NCBI RefSeq assembly: GCF_900176365.1
Contig: NZ_FWXY01000025.1
Coordinates: 1 to 57,198 of the forward strand
Source of the DNA: Desulfocicer vacuolatum DSM 3385
Lineage (GTDB): Bacteria > Desulfobacterota > Desulfobacteria > Desulfobacterales > Desulfobacteraceae
Direction of reading: 5' to 3'
Length of the DNA stretch: 57,198 nucleotides
The notes below the pieces were generated by a model. That model saw nothing but the letters and a program-made list of their open reading frames with translations. It made no database searches and was not told where the DNA came from. The first letter of the stretch is position 1. Each line of letters opens with the position of its first letter. A program made the position numbers and the translations under genes. Shown here piece by piece: positions 1 to 10,436 of the stretch.

Positions 1-160
1 TTTTTCTTGTTTTTTTCAATTATGCTACAAAGGTATCCTTTTAAGAATATCGAAGCTGTCCGCGATCGAACTTTAATGAACACGCTTGTTTTAGGGTTAG
101 CAGCAGGCTGTTGCCTTCATAGGGTGGCCGGTATGTGGTTCCTGTGAATTTCATATGTAG

Positions 161-1147
161 CTATATCTCAACGACGACTTTACCCATTGGCTGGCCGCTT
201 GAAAGACGATCATCGGCTTTACCGGCGTCTTCAAGGGAAAACCTCTGATCATCCAGGACCGGCTGCAAGTTGCCGGCATCGACAATCTCTGCCAGTTTTT
301 TCAAAATTTCAGCATGGGCTTCCCGTTTGAAGTTGTGGATCATGGGAATCAGCATGAAAACAACGTGCAAAGAGAGTCCCTTGAAATGGGCCAGAGACAG
401 ATCCATCTCAACCATGGCAACCGTGGAAGCAACCTGGCCGTTGAGGGCTGCGGCTTCAAAGGAGTTGGCCATATTGGGCCCGCCCACTGAATCAAAAACC
501 ACATCAAAACCATTTCCATCCGTATGTTTTTCAACATAATCGGCAACGGTTTCCGTCTTATAATTGATGGCGGTTGCTCCCAATTTTTTAATCAAGTCCA
601 GCTGCTTGTCACCGCCACCCGTTGCATAAACCTGGGCACCGAAATGGCATGCCAGCTGCAGGGCCACATGGCCAACGCCGCCGGAACCGCCGTGGACCAG
701 TCCCTTCTGGCCCTGGGTAATGCCGGATCGCATCAGTCCTTCATAAGCCGTAATACCAACCAGCGGCAACGCAGCCGCTTCCCGCATGGTTAGCTTTTGG
801 GGCTTATGGGCGATAAGGTTGGCATCAGCAACCATGTATTCGGCCAGGGTGCCGGACAGATCACCCAGCCCGTCGGCACAGCCGTATACTTCGTCCCCCA
901 CGGTATATTCCAAGACATCTTGGCCAACTTCTTCAACGATTCCGGCGAAATCCATCCCCAGAACAGCGGGAAGCACCGGTGAAATCGGCAGTCCCTTGCC
1001 CATCTGCCGAATCATTGTATCGACAGTATTGATACTGGTTGCTGCAATTTTAACCAATACATGGCCCGGTTTTACCTCTGGTTTATTGATCTTTGCTGTC
1101 TCAAATACATCGGAATTACCAAATTCTTTAATTATCATTGCTTTCAT
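161..1147 (-). CDS. MDR-family zinc-independent quinone oxidoreductase-like protein
   Basis: 328 residues, the usual length for quinone-oxidoreductase-type medium-chain dehydrogenases. The N-terminal GroES-like half has PGHVLVKIAATSINTVD and VLGMDFAGIVEEVGQ. The Rossmann half carries the nucleotide-binding motif HGGSGGVGHVALQLA at about residues 152-166. The Cys/His set of zinc alcohol dehydrogenases is not evident, so an NAD(P)H-dependent reductase of quinones or enones is the likeliest role; the substrate cannot be read from sequence. It ends near the left edge and is transcribed away from the riboswitch operon to its right. A purine-rich stretch (GGGAGAAAAGACC) precedes the ATG. No operon partner is visible. 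The family call is firm and the function is general. Confidence 0.85.
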   Translation of the reverse strand: MKAMIIKEFGNSDVFETAKINKPEVKPGHVLVKIAATSINTVDTMIRQMGKGLPISPVLPAVLGMDFAGIVEEVGQDVLEYTVGDEVYGCADGLGDLSGTLAEYMVADANLIAHKPQKLTMREAAALPLVGITAYEGLMRSGITQGQKGLVHGGSGGVGHVALQLACHFGAQVYATGGGDKQLDLIKKLGATAINYKTETVADYVEKHTDGNGFDVVFDSVGGPNMANSFEAAALNGQVASTVAMVEMDLSLAHFKGLSLHVVFMLIPMIHNFKREAHAEILKKLAEIVDAGNLQPVLDDQRFSLEDAGKADDRLSSGQPMGKVVVEI

Positions 1148-1280
1148 TGGTCTTTTCTCCCTGCTTATGTGTTTAAAATTTATGTCTGAGTTGAATTATT
1201 CTCTATTTGGGTTTGCAACATCGAACATCCCTTTCATAACACCGATGATCTCTTCACATTTCTCCAGATTTAACGCATCT

Positions 1281-1398
1281 TCGTTGTGTCCACCAGGACA
1301 TGCCCGTTGTATGAAATACTCCTCAAATCAGAGTTGTATTTCAAGCTTTGTTGTGGGCGGAACGAGGTCAGAATACGGTCCGCACGTGGCGGTTATAG
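1281..1398 (+). repeat. Dispersed hairpin repeat, unit A with tail
   Basis: Copy of a family seen at least a dozen times here. Unit A has two successive hairpins. The first runs from GAAATACTCC to GTATTTC. The second runs from GGGCGGA to TCCGC(C)C, followed by the GTGGCGGTTATA end. The preceding TTCGTTGTGTCCACCAGGA matches the tail that joins units in larger composite copies. This copy lies just upstream of the riboswitch promoter. Confidence 0.8.
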
Positions 1399-1405
1399 AA
1401 AGAGA

Positions 1406-1434
1406 TTGACAGCTAAGAGTAAGTTGGATAATTT
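1406..1434 (+). promoter_or_regulatory. Sigma-70-type promoter of riboswitch operon 1
   Basis: TTGACA at 1406-1411, a 17-bp spacer and TAATTT at 1429-1434. The predicted start near 1441 coincides with the first bases of the cobalamin riboswitch. The second riboswitch has the same arrangement (TTGACA, 17 bp, TACTTT), which supports both. Confidence 0.7.
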
Positions 1435-1440
1435 TGCATC

Positions 1441-1636
1441 TGTGTCAGGTGCCATTGGCCTAAGAGGGAATCCCGTGAAAGTCGGGAACGAGCCCATCGC
1501 TGTAATCGGGGACAAACACCGCCATGAAGTCACTGGAGGGATTGAAAGCCCAAGGGATCAATATTTTCTTTGGTTTCAATGATCCGGGAAGACGCGGTGA
1601 AGCGGACGATCCGAAAGTCAGAAGACCTGCCTGGAC
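1441..1636 (+). ncRNA. Cobalamin (AdoCbl-type) riboswitch 1
   Basis: The conserved core is GGGAATCCCGTGAAAGTCGG, then GAGCCCATCGCTGTAATCGG, and near 1615-1632 the B12-box-like GTCAGAAGACCTGCC. The order and spacing match the cobalamin riboswitch family. A rho-independent terminator follows about 65 bases later, so cobalamin probably stops transcription before the ABC/cobN operon. It is closely similar to the copy at 16517-16702. Confidence 0.93.
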
Positions 1637-1696
1637 AATAATGGCTGTGATGCATGGGAGTGCACGCAGGCCAATGGTCTTAATGGATAAAAAGGG

Positions 1697-1740
1697 AAAT
1701 CCACAGATTGACATTGATCGGTCTGTGGTTTTTTATTTTT
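1697..1740 (+). terminator. Riboswitch-linked intrinsic terminator 1
   Basis: Stem CCACAGA (1701-1707) pairs with TCTGTGG (1722-1728), followed by a T-rich run (TTTTTTATTTTT). It sits between riboswitch and first gene, as expected for the expression platform. Confidence 0.85.
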
Positions 1741-1768
1741 AGCGAACCTAAAAAGCGAGCTATGTCAT

Positions 1769-2605
1769 ATGATACAGGTTAGAAATCTGGTTAAAACCTA
1801 CAAGGATGTCAAAGCCCTGAAAGGGGTGAATGTCCATGTTAAAAAAGGTGAAATATTTGCCTATCTCGGACCCAACGGGGCCGGTAAAACCACCACCATT
1901 CGCATTCTCACCGGACTGACCCGGGCCACGGCAGGTACCTGTCTTATCAACGGCTTTGATATTGCCACCCAGACAGGGGATGCAAAAAAACAGTATGGTC
2001 TGGTGCCCCAGGCCATCAACCTGGACCAGGAGCTGACCGTGCAGGAAAATCTCTTGATCCATGGCTGGCTTTACCATATGGCATCATCGGATATTGCCGG
2101 GCGGGTTAATGAGCTACTTGACTATGTGGAATTGTCTCCCAAGAAAAAGAGTCTGGTGAAAACCTTGTCCGGGGGGATGAAACGACGATTGATGATTGCA
2201 AGGGCATTGCTGCACAGTCCCGGGGTATTGTTCCTGGATGAACCCACGGTGGGACTGGATGCCGCCATCCGTCGTAAAATCTGGACATTGATTAAAAAAA
2301 TACAGCAGCAGGGAACCACCATATTTTTGACCACCCACTACATTGAGGAAGCAGAATTCCTGGCAGACCGGGTGGCATTCATTGACCAGGGTTCCATGGT
2401 GGCCCTGGATACCCCGGCCAACCTCATGGCGGCCCGGGGGGCCTGGGCCATTGACCGCCTGGTGGCAGATGTCATGGAAACCCTTTATTTTAAAACCAGG
2501 GAAGAGGCCGACACCTTTAACACCAACCGGTCGGAACAATTCACCCTAAGACGGGTCAATCTGGAAGACGCTTTTCTGGATTTGACAGGGAAAAAAGTAA
2601 AATGA
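1769..2605 (+). CDS. ABC-2 type exporter, ATP-binding protein
   Basis: 278-residue ABC ATPase. Walker A GPNGAGKTT is at residues 34-42; the signature LSGGM and Walker B FLDEP followed by TVGLD come later, as does the H-loop TTHYIEEAE. The closest broad type is the drug/polysaccharide (DrrA/NodI-like) exporter ATPase. It is the first gene after the cobalamin riboswitch, and its stop overlaps the permease start by 4 bp, so the two form one transporter. The ATG at 1762 is out of frame; 1769 is the in-frame start, with a weak ribosome site. The location suggests transport of a cobalt, corrinoid or tetrapyrrole-related compound, but the substrate is inferred only from regulation. Confidence 0.88.
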   Translation: MIQVRNLVKTYKDVKALKGVNVHVKKGEIFAYLGPNGAGKTTTIRILTGLTRATAGTCLINGFDIATQTGDAKKQYGLVPQAINLDQELTVQENLLIHGWLYHMASSDIAGRVNELLDYVELSPKKKSLVKTLSGGMKRRLMIARALLHSPGVLFLDEPTVGLDAAIRRKIWTLIKKIQQQGTTIFLTTHYIEEAEFLADRVAFIDQGSMVALDTPANLMAARGAWAIDRLVADVMETLYFKTREEADTFNTNRSEQFTLRRVNLEDAFLDLTGKKVK

Positions 2606-3339
2606 TACAGGGAATTATTGCCATATATGTTCGAGAGATGCTGATTCTGAAACGGCGACTGAGCCGACAGATCCCCTCCTGGTCCATCTCCCCTTTTCTT
2701 TATCTCACCGCTTTCAGCTATGCCGTGGGCCGTGGGGTCTCCATTGATGGACACTCTTACCTGGAGTTTCTCATTCCCGGACTCATTGCCATGGGATCCA
2801 TGACCCAGGCCTTTGCCATTGCCAGCGAAATCAACATTGCCAGGTTTTACTGGCATATTTTTGAGGAGTTCCAGGCCGCCCCCATCAGTAAGTTTGCCTA
2901 TGTGGCAGGGGAGGTACTGGCCGGGATGACAAGGGCGTTGCTTGCCATTGGTGTTATCATGGTGCTGGGGTTTTTGTTTGGTGTGCGTCTCCATTACGGT
3001 TTTGCTTTTTTCATGGCGCTTTTGCTCAACAGTTTTGTGTTTGCCTCTTTGGCTGTGGGGCTTGCCATGGTGGTGAAATCCCATGCAGACCAGGCCATGC
3101 TCACCAATTTTATCATCACCCCCATGGCATTTCTGGGGGGGACTTTCTTTCCTGTGGATCGGTTGCCCCAATGGGCCGGGGCCATTTTAAATCTGCTGCC
3201 CCTGACCCATGCATCCAAAGCCATTAGGGCCGCATGTCTGGGGGAACCGGTGAATCTGTTTTCCTATGTTCTGCTTTTTATCATTGGTTCTTTATTTTTT
3301 GGCCTTGCTGTCTGGTGTGTGGAGCGGGCCAAGGATTAA
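2602..3339 (+). CDS. ABC-2 type exporter, permease protein
   Basis: 245 residues with about six hydrophobic segments and the ABC-2 layout, including GTFFPVDRLPQWAGAILNLL before the last helices (NodJ/DrrB-like). The start overlaps the ATPase stop in ATGA, indicating translational coupling. Only 18 bp separate it from the CobN-like gene, which has a strong GGAGGGG ribosome site. An inner-membrane exporter half-unit that pairs with the preceding ATPase is the natural reading. A cobalamin-repressed ABC-2 exporter beside a class I chelatase subunit is unusual, since cobalamin-regulated transporters are usually importers (BtuFCD, CbiMNQO). Confidence 0.87.
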   Translation: MIQGIIAIYVREMLILKRRLSRQIPSWSISPFLYLTAFSYAVGRGVSIDGHSYLEFLIPGLIAMGSMTQAFAIASEINIARFYWHIFEEFQAAPISKFAYVAGEVLAGMTRALLAIGVIMVLGFLFGVRLHYGFAFFMALLLNSFVFASLAVGLAMVVKSHADQAMLTNFIITPMAFLGGTFFPVDRLPQWAGAILNLLPLTHASKAIRAACLGEPVNLFSYVLLFIIGSLFFGLAVWCVERAKD

Positions 3340-3357
3340 CCTGTTGGAGGGGAAACG

Positions 3358-6300
3358 ATGCATACAATACAACTTGTTTATTTCAGCGTCACCACCAATG
3401 AAATTCCCAATTTAAGCCTTGCCATCCATAAATTCCGGGAACAGGTGGGGCCCATGTCTGTGTTTGCCAGGAGCAGAACCCAGCTTGAAGACAATGAATC
3501 CTTGCAGCAGCAGTTCATTACAAAGGCCCTGGATGCTGATATTGTCATCATCACCCTCATGTCGGGCCGACGCTCCTTTCCGGCTTGGGATGCTTTTATT
3601 AAAAAGCTGGAGTTGAAACGAAAAAATGGTGAAAAAACACCCTATTTTCACGTTCAACCCACGGGCAGCAATGCCCGGTCCATGGAGATGGTGGAAGCCT
3701 TCTCCAATGGGGTTGATACCCAAAATTGGCATAATTTGAGTCGATATTATCGCTATGGCGGTGTGGACAATCTTCTGCAGATGCTCATTTCCCTCTATAA
3801 TGTCAGCTTCCAGAAACAACTTGTTGTAAAACCCCCGGTGCGTCCCCCCCATGAGGGTATTTATCACCCGGACCTGGATCATATCCCCGAATTAACCGAT
3901 TACAGCAATGGTTTTGATTCAGGCAAACCCACCATTGGTATCTGGTTTTACCAAAATTTCTGGGTCACTGACAACAAGGCCCACATTGATGCCCTGATCC
4001 GGGAGGTGGAAAAACAGGGTGCCAATGTCCTTTGTGTGTTTCATACCCGGTTCCGGGATAAGCTCATAAAAAGTCATGGCGCAGATTATGTGGTGGAGCA
4101 CTATTTCATGGACAATGGCAGACCTGTCATTGATGCCCTTATTAATCCTGTGATGTTCAGCCTTGGCATGGTGGCACCGGAGTATAAACATCTGTTGGAA
4201 GATCTCAATGTGCCGGTGATCCAGGCATTGTGCACCGGTCGCACCATTGCCCAGTGGGAAGAAAGTGACCAGGGCTTGAATAATGTGGACATCACCATCT
4301 CCGTGGCCCAGCCAGAGTTGGACGGGGTGATCATTGGGGTGCCCGTGGCATCCAAACAGTTCAGCGGTGTGGACCCCATCACCGGCTCGGCCATTAATCG
4401 ATATGTTCCCATACCGGAACGGGTTGAAAAACTGGTTAACCTGACCCTGAACTGGGCACGCCTTGGCCATAAAATCAATGCAGAAAAAAAAATCGCCATT
4501 ATTTTTCATCACCATCCTCCCCGCAACGATCGCATCGGTTGTGCATCGGGTCTGGACAGCTTTGAAAGTATCAGCCAATTGTTGATGGAGATGGAAAAAC
4601 AGGGATACAAACTGGAAAAAAAACATGTCTCCGGGGATGACCTTGCCCGGGAGCTCATCAATGGCATGACCTGTGACCAACGATGGCTCTTGCCCGAGCA
4701 GATGGCACAACGGGCCGTTGCCACGGCTTCTTCTGTGCAATATCTCCCCTGGCATGAAAGCCTGCCCGGGGAGATGAAAGAGAAAATGGTCCGGGACTGG
4801 GGAGCCATGCCGGGAAAACTTTTTGTCCATGAAAACAAACTGATGTTCCCCGGTATTATTAATGGCAATGTGTTTCTCACCATCCAGCCCCCCCGGGGAT
4901 ATTTTGAGGACATTGATAAATTATACCATGATCCCCACCTGTCGTGTCCCCATCACTATCTGGCCCATTACCGCTGGATTAAAGAAGTATTCAAGGCCGA
5001 TGCCGTGCTCCACGTGGGGAAACACGGCTCATTGGAATGGCTGCCGGGCAAAGCCGTGGGGTTAAGTGAAAATTGTTATCCAGACCGGGCCATCATGGAT
5101 TTGCCCAATGCCTATGTCTATATTATCAATGATCCCGGGGAGGGAACCCAGGCCAAACGACGCTCCGCTGCCTGCATTGTGGATCATCTGCCCCCGGCTT
5201 TAACCCATGCAGACATTTATGATGATCTTATTGATGTGGAGAACCTGGTTAAAGAGTACCGGGAGGCCCGGGTGCAGGATCAGGGCAAACTTGAAATCCT
5301 TTGTTCCATGGTCTGGGAAGCGGTGGCGGCGGCGGATCTGGATAAGGATCTTGGAATTGACCACACCCGGGCCATGGAAGATTTCCCCGGATTCATGGAA
5401 AAGCTCCATGAATATTTAACTGAAATCGGTGATACAGCCATCACCCGGGGACTCCATATTCTGGGACAGTCTCCCATGGGCCGGAACCTGGTGGAAACCC
5501 TGGCCCAGATGACCCGCCTTGCCAATGGCAATATTCCTTCATTGCGCAGCGCCATTGTTTCTGCACTGGGGTATGACATGGAAACCGTGACCCGGCGCCG
5601 GGGCAGTGTGGTGGACAGAAAACAAAATCTCACCGGAGGGCAGATCATTGGAAATGCCCATGCCCTGGCATTGGATCTGCTTGGGGATGTGGTTGAACTA
5701 TCTTCCCATTTGATTGCTGAAAAATTCCATGGCCGTGACAATGATGGTGACGCCGGCATTCAGGCCGGAAAACTCAACATGGGTGATACAAAGGATGAGC
5801 CCGGAGAAGCAATGGTGCCGGGCAGTGGGATTAATGAAATCATTACCCGGCATATGGGACAGATGGATGGGGATATTGAAGCGGTGCTGCAATATGTTCA
5901 CACCACCCTTTTGCCCCGCCTCATGGAAACCCGCCGGGAAATTACCAGTTGTCTTGACAGTTTTGACGGCAAATTTGTGCCCCCCGGACCCTCCGGTGCT
6001 CCCAGCCGGGGGCAGGCAGATATTTTGCCCACGGGCCGAAACTTTTTTTCCGTGGATCCCCAGAAGATTCCCACTCCGGCCGCATGGGAGGTGGGTAAAC
6101 GGTTGGGGGATGCGCTGATTTTAAAGTACATGGAAGAACACGGTTCCTGGCCCGACAATGTGGGCGTGATCCTCTGGGCCAGCCCCACCATGCGTTCCAA
6201 AGGGGATGATATTGCTGAAATCCTTTATCTCATGGGGGTAAAACCGGTGTGGCAGGCAGGCTCCGGAAATGTGCGCGGGGTGGAGGTGATTCCCCTGTCT

Positions 6301-7242
6301 GAGCTGGGGCGGCCCCGCATTGATGTGACGCCCCGCATTTCCGGAATTTTCAGGGATGCCTTTCCACTGCTCATCGATCTCATTGACAAGGGGGTTCAGA
6401 TGGTGGCCCGGCTAAAAGAGCCCCATGAGTCCAATTTCATCCGTGGCCATGTCACCATGGACATGGAAACCCTGGTAAAAAAGGGTATGGATACAGAAGC
6501 TGCCTTCAGGGATGCCACCTTTCGCATATTTGGTGCAGCGCCCGGCAGTTATGGGTCCGGTGTTTCCACACTGGTGGAATCCAAACAGTGGCAGACCCGG
6601 GAAGATCTTGGTGATATGTACATTAAATGGTCTTCCCATGCCTATGGTCAGAGTACCTATGGACAACCCCATACCACGGGATTTAAACGGGCCCTGGGCC
6701 GCATGTCCGCCACGGTGAAAAATGAGGACACCCGGGAAAAGGACATGATGCTGTGCACGGATTATTATAGCTATCACGGTGGGCTGATCTCCGCAGTGCA
6801 GTCGGTGAAAAATGAGCGGCCCTTTTCCATGGCCGGGGACAGTGCCGATCCCGGGCATGTAAAGGTGCGTACCACCGCTGAAGAGGCCCGGCATATTTTC
6901 AGATCCCGCCTGCTTAATCCCAAATGGATAGAAGGGTTAAAGGCCCATGGATACAAAGGGGCCGGAGATCTTTCCAAAACCATGGATATCATATTTGGCT
7001 GGGATGCCACCGCCAATGTCATTGATGATTTCATGTACCGGCGTTTTGCAGATAAAGTTCCCCTGGACAGGGAGATTCAGGAATGGATGAAGCAGGTAAA
7101 TCCCTATGCCCTTCAAAACATTCTGGATAAATTACTGGAGGCGGCGGCCCGGGGGATGTGGCAGCCCGATGATGGGATGATGGCAAAAATGCAGGAGGCT
7201 TTTCTGGATGCCGAGGGCGATATTGAAGAACTGGTTGAATAG
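3358..7242 (+). CDS. cobN: CobN / magnesium-chelatase H-type large chelatase subunit
   Basis: 1294 residues, the family's normal length. CobN/BchH signatures include FHHHPPRNDRIG (about residue 382), HVGKHGSLEWLPGKAVG (starts near 552), TMRSKGDDIAEILYLMG and LGRPRIDVTPRISGIFRDAF. In aerobic cobalamin synthesis CobN works with CobS and CobT to insert cobalt into hydrogenobyrinate diamide. Neither partner is in the window, and the window also encodes the early-pathway cobaltochelatase CbiK. This copy may therefore act on another tetrapyrrole or in metal removal or uptake, as has been proposed for CobN-like proteins of anaerobes. Position three behind the cobalamin riboswitch means likely repression by cobalamin. 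Family certain, reaction uncertain. Confidence 0.88.
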   Translation: MHTIQLVYFSVTTNEIPNLSLAIHKFREQVGPMSVFARSRTQLEDNESLQQQFITKALDADIVIITLMSGRRSFPAWDAFIKKLELKRKNGEKTPYFHVQPTGSNARSMEMVEAFSNGVDTQNWHNLSRYYRYGGVDNLLQMLISLYNVSFQKQLVVKPPVRPPHEGIYHPDLDHIPELTDYSNGFDSGKPTIGIWFYQNFWVTDNKAHIDALIREVEKQGANVLCVFHTRFRDKLIKSHGADYVVEHYFMDNGRPVIDALINPVMFSLGMVAPEYKHLLEDLNVPVIQALCTGRTIAQWEESDQGLNNVDITISVAQPELDGVIIGVPVASKQFSGVDPITGSAINRYVPIPERVEKLVNLTLNWARLGHKINAEKKIAIIFHHHPPRNDRIGCASGLDSFESISQLLMEMEKQGYKLEKKHVSGDDLARELINGMTCDQRWLLPEQMAQRAVATASSVQYLPWHESLPGEMKEKMVRDWGAMPGKLFVHENKLMFPGIINGNVFLTIQPPRGYFEDIDKLYHDPHLSCPHHYLAHYRWIKEVFKADAVLHVGKHGSLEWLPGKAVGLSENCYPDRAIMDLPNAYVYIINDPGEGTQAKRRSAACIVDHLPPALTHADIYDDLIDVENLVKEYREARVQDQGKLEILCSMVWEAVAAADLDKDLGIDHTRAMEDFPGFMEKLHEYLTEIGDTAITRGLHILGQSPMGRNLVETLAQMTRLANGNIPSLRSAIVSALGYDMETVTRRRGSVVDRKQNLTGGQIIGNAHALALDLLGDVVELSSHLIAEKFHGRDNDGDAGIQAGKLNMGDTKDEPGEAMVPGSGINEIITRHMGQMDGDIEAVLQYVHTTLLPRLMETRREITSCLDSFDGKFVPPGPSGAPSRGQADILPTGRNFFSVDPQKIPTPAAWEVGKRLGDALILKYMEEHGSWPDNVGVILWASPTMRSKGDDIAEILYLMGVKPVWQAGSGNVRGVEVIPLSELGRPRIDVTPRISGIFRDAFPLLIDLIDKGVQMVARLKEPHESNFIRGHVTMDMETLVKKGMDTEAAFRDATFRIFGAAPGSYGSGVSTLVESKQWQTREDLGDMYIKWSSHAYGQSTYGQPHTTGFKRALGRMSATVKNEDTREKDMMLCTDYYSYHGGLISAVQSVKNERPFSMAGDSADPGHVKVRTTAEEARHIFRSRLLNPKWIEGLKAHGYKGAGDLSKTMDIIFGWDATANVIDDFMYRRFADKVPLDREIQEWMKQVNPYALQNILDKLLEAAARGMWQPDDGMMAKMQEAFLDAEGDIEELVE

Positions 7243-7265
7243 ATAACAGGAGGGATATATTAAAA

Positions 7266-7403
7266 ATGGGATGGTGGAGTGGTTTATCTGAATTCTGGCA
7301 AGGGTTTATATGCGGAGGGGTGGCTGTTCCCCTTGGAATTGTGATTATTGAAATCATGGTAAAACTTTTGCGACGACGGAAGCAGGCCTCTTTTAAAAGA
7401 TAG
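7266..7403 (+). CDS. Small single-span membrane protein after cobN
   Basis: 45-residue ORF starting MGWWSGLSEFWQGF, with one hydrophobic helix (about residues 14-32, ICGGVAVPLGIVIIEIMV) and a basic tail LLRRRKQASFKR typical of an N-out, C-in anchor. A strong AGGAGGG ribosome site lies 11 bases upstream, and the gap from cobN is 23 bp, so it is probably the last gene of the riboswitch operon. No family recognised. It could tether or help the CobN/ABC assembly, but that is a guess. Confidence 0.6.
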   Translation: MGWWSGLSEFWQGFICGGVAVPLGIVIIEIMVKLLRRRKQASFKR

Positions 7404-7628
7404 TGTATTTTGAAAACCCTTGACACTGTCATACGGCATTGTTAGGAATGTTTATCAGGTTCCTTTAAATATAAAAGTATCTTATGGCGCATTGGGTGGC
7501 AACCTTGCTCAATTAAAACATGTTTTGGCTATCCAATGCGTAATATCGGTAATAGGGGAATTGTCTGGTCCCCTGAGCTGCTCTTGTTCTTATGCTCAGC
7601 AGGGTAAACATTATGCCGGGGGTTAAAA

Positions 7629-10436
7629 ATGACATATGGGCTTAAAAAGTTTGTTAATATCGAACATTTCAAAAAACTTCCGGGAAAGTTTTTGTCCTTT
7701 ATTCAAGTCCTGATAATATCCATTTTTGAAAATGGACTAACCAGGCTCAGATGGCCCAAAAAAACAAAATTCATTTATAACAGAGAAGGGCATTACAGAA
7801 TTATCCTCAAAGCGGCCATGGACGGGTATTGGCTGACTGACCTTAACGGACGAATCCTTGATGTCAATGACGCCTATTGCCGCATGAGCGGTTACCGAGA
7901 AGAAGAACTCGTGGGAATGCACGTTTCTGATCTGGAGGTCCTTGAAACGGCAGAGCATGTGGGGCAGCGCATCCAGGAAATGCTCAAAAAAGGCTCTGAT
8001 CGATTTGAATCCCGGCATCGGCGTAAAAACGGAACAGTTTTTGATGTTGAAGTCAGTATTCAGTTGCAAACTGAACTGGGAGGACGATTTGTTTGTTTTC
8101 TACGGGATATCAGCGACTACCGGCGCCTGGAGAATAAAAAAAATAAAATCGAGAAAACCCATAAAAGCCTTTTGAACAACTTGAATGCTGGAGTGATCGT
8201 TCATGGGCCGGACACGTCCATCATGGTGGCCAATCAAACCGCATGCAGACTTCTGGGGTTATCAGAAGAACAACTCATGGGAATAGGGGCAGTCAATGAT
8301 CACTGGCAGTTTTTACGCAATGACGGCAGTGAAATGCCCACGGCGGAATACCCGGTCAATCGGGTATTGTCCAGTAAAAAAGAATTGCATAATCAAATCG
8401 TCGGCGCTTTACGTTCTGGAACCAATGATGTTGTCTGGGTGCTGGTAAATGGATTCCCGGTACTGAAAGAGGATGCAGTCGTTGAGCAGGTTGTGATTAG
8501 TTTTGTAGATATTACCGAGATGAAACAAGCCCAGCAATCGGTGGTTCTAACCAATGAAAAGATGAGGTTAGCAGCAAAATCGGCTCATTTCGGCATTTGG
8601 GATCTGGATGTTCAGAACAATCGGCTTGAATGGGATGACGGAATGTTTCGCCTTTATGGTTTGAACCGGGACAGTTTCTCCGGTGTATATGAAGCCTGGC
8701 AGGCAGGGGTGCATCCTGATGATCTTGAGCGCAGCAGCCAAGAGGTGGAACAGACATTAAGGGGGGAAAAGGAATTTGATACCCAATTTCGCATTGTTCG
8801 CCCCGATGGACAGGTTCGGGTCATGAAGGCCCATGCTGCCGTTTCCCGGGATAACCGTGGCAATGCGCTTCACATGACAGGAATTAATTATGACATCACA
8901 GAGAAAATTAAGTCCGAGGTGGCCTTAAAAGAGAGTGAGGAACGTTTTCGGGCATTGCATAACGCTTCTTTTGGGGGGATTGCCATCCATGACAAGGGAC
9001 GAATTCTGGAATGCAACAAAGGTTTGTCAACAATTACCGGGTATGATTACCATGAATTGATCGGGATGGATGGACTGCTACTTATTTCTGATGATACCCG
9101 TCACAGGGTAAAAAGAAATATCGATACCGGCCATGAAATGCCATATGAGGCAACAGGTGTACGTAAAAATGGTGAACGCTATCCAATACGTCTGGATGCC
9201 CGGAATATCCCCTACAGGGGTAAACGTGTCAGGGTCGTAGAGTTCAGGGATATCAGTGAGGAAAAACGATCGGAAAAGGAACGGGAGGAACTCCAGCAAA
9301 GTCTTCGCCAGGCCCAGAAGATGGAGGCAGTGGGCCGACTGGCAGGGGGGGTGGCACACGATTTCAATAACATGCTCAGCGTCATCATCGGCCATGCAGG
9401 CCTGGCCTTGCTTGATGTGGATCAAAGTTCTCCTCTTTATGATCGGTTTGAGGAAATCAGGAAAGCAGCGGAACGCTCAGCTGACCTGACGCGTCAGCTT
9501 CTGGCATTTGCCCGCAAACAGACCATTTCGCCCAGGGTGCTTGACCTGAATAAAACCGTGGAGGGGATGACCCGGATGCTGCAGAGACTCATTGGCGAAG
9601 ATATTGATTTGGAATGGAAACCGGGTAAAAAGGTGTGGCCGGTGAAGATGGATCCCGGTCAAGTGGATCAGATTCTCGCCAATCTCTGTATCAATGCCAG
9701 GGATGCCATCGCAGATGTTGGCAAAATCACCATTGAAACCGCCGCCGTTGTCTTTGATGAAACCTGCTGCCCTGATCATCCCGGCTTAATTCCGGGTGAA
9801 TATGCCATGCTTGCCGTCAGTGATAATGGGTGCGGTATGGACCCTGAGATTTTGCCCAATATTTTTGAACCTTTTTTTACCACCAAAGTATCTGATCAGG
9901 GGACAGGGCTGGGTCTATCCATGATTTACGGTGTGGTTAAACAAAATAACGGTTTTGTTGATGTGTACAGCGAACCTGACCATGGAACCTCATTTAAACT
10001 CTACTTTCCACGCCATAAGATCGTATCTGAGGATCTGATGAATAAAAAAACATCTTTTCCCATTGAGCGCGGTAACGAGACAATTCTGATTGTGGAAGAC
10101 GAATTTTCCATTCTTGCAATGACAGCTCAAATGCTTGAAAGCCTTGGGTATAAAACCTTGAAAGCACAGGCACCGGAAGAGGCCCTTCATCTGGCACAGA
10201 CCCATAAGAGCGAAATCCATCTGCTTTTAACCGACGTGATTATGCCTGAAATGAATGGTCGGGATCTGGCTGAGAATATTTTGTCCATTTGTCCGGATCT
10301 GAGGTGTCTGTTCATGTCCGGCTATACCGCCAATGTCATTGCCCACCACGGCGTTCTGGAGGATGATGTTAATTTTATCCAGAAACCGTTTTCAAGAAAA
10401 CAGCTTGGTACCGGTGTCCGGGAAGCATTGAGGTAA
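7629..10436 (+). CDS. Hybrid PAS sensor histidine kinase with C-terminal receiver
   Basis: 935 residues. Four PAS-type regions (about 57-180, 185-300, 310-430, 435-550) precede a HisKA domain with [20 protein letters not shown], where the phospho-accepting His is residue 577. The ATPase domain has an N-box in [15 protein letters not shown] and G-boxes DNGCGMD and [11 protein letters not shown]. The receiver (about 810-935) has its phospho-acceptor Asp at residue 869 in [14 protein letters not shown]. There is no clear membrane pair, so sensing is probably cytoplasmic. A closely related kinase follows; no response-regulator gene with an output domain is adjacent. The signal is unknown. Confidence 0.9.
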   Translation: MTYGLKKFVNIEHFKKLPGKFLSFIQVLIISIFENGLTRLRWPKKTKFIYNREGHYRIILKAAMDGYWLTDLNGRILDVNDAYCRMSGYREEELVGMHVSDLEVLETAEHVGQRIQEMLKKGSDRFESRHRRKNGTVFDVEVSIQLQTELGGRFVCFLRDISDYRRLENKKNKIEKTHKSLLNNLNAGVIVHGPDTSIMVANQTACRLLGLSEEQLMGIGAVNDHWQFLRNDGSEMPTAEYPVNRVLSSKKELHNQIVGALRSGTNDVVWVLVNGFPVLKEDAVVEQVVISFVDITEMKQAQQSVVLTNEKMRLAAKSAHFGIWDLDVQNNRLEWDDGMFRLYGLNRDSFSGVYEAWQAGVHPDDLERSSQEVEQTLRGEKEFDTQFRIVRPDGQVRVMKAHAAVSRDNRGNALHMTGINYDITEKIKSEVALKESEERFRALHNASFGGIAIHDKGRILECNKGLSTITGYDYHELIGMDGLLLISDDTRHRVKRNIDTGHEMPYEATGVRKNGERYPIRLDARNIPYRGKRVRVVEFRDISEEKRSEKEREELQQSLRQAQKMEAVGRLAGGVAHDFNNMLSVIIGHAGLALLDVDQSSPLYDRFEEIRKAAERSADLTRQLLAFARKQTISPRVLDLNKTVEGMTRMLQRLIGEDIDLEWKPGKKVWPVKMDPGQVDQILANLCINARDAIADVGKITIETAAVVFDETCCPDHPGLIPGEYAMLAVSDNGCGMDPEILPNIFEPFFTTKVSDQGTGLGLSMIYGVVKQNNGFVDVYSEPDHGTSFKLYFPRHKIVSEDLMNKKTSFPIERGNETILIVEDEFSILAMTAQMLESLGYKTLKAQAPEEALHLAQTHKSEIHLLLTDVIMPEMNGRDLAENILSICPDLRCLFMSGYTANVIAHHGVLEDDVNFIQKPFSRKQLGTGVREALR

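Noticed and set aside
1-147. Open frame on the plus strand from the window edge to a stop at 145
   Set aside because: Only 49 codons, no recognisable domain, and an open stretch this short is easily due to chance.
3919-4830. 303-residue minus-strand ORF opposite cobN
   Set aside because: Antisense shadow; cobN motifs occupy the other strand throughout.
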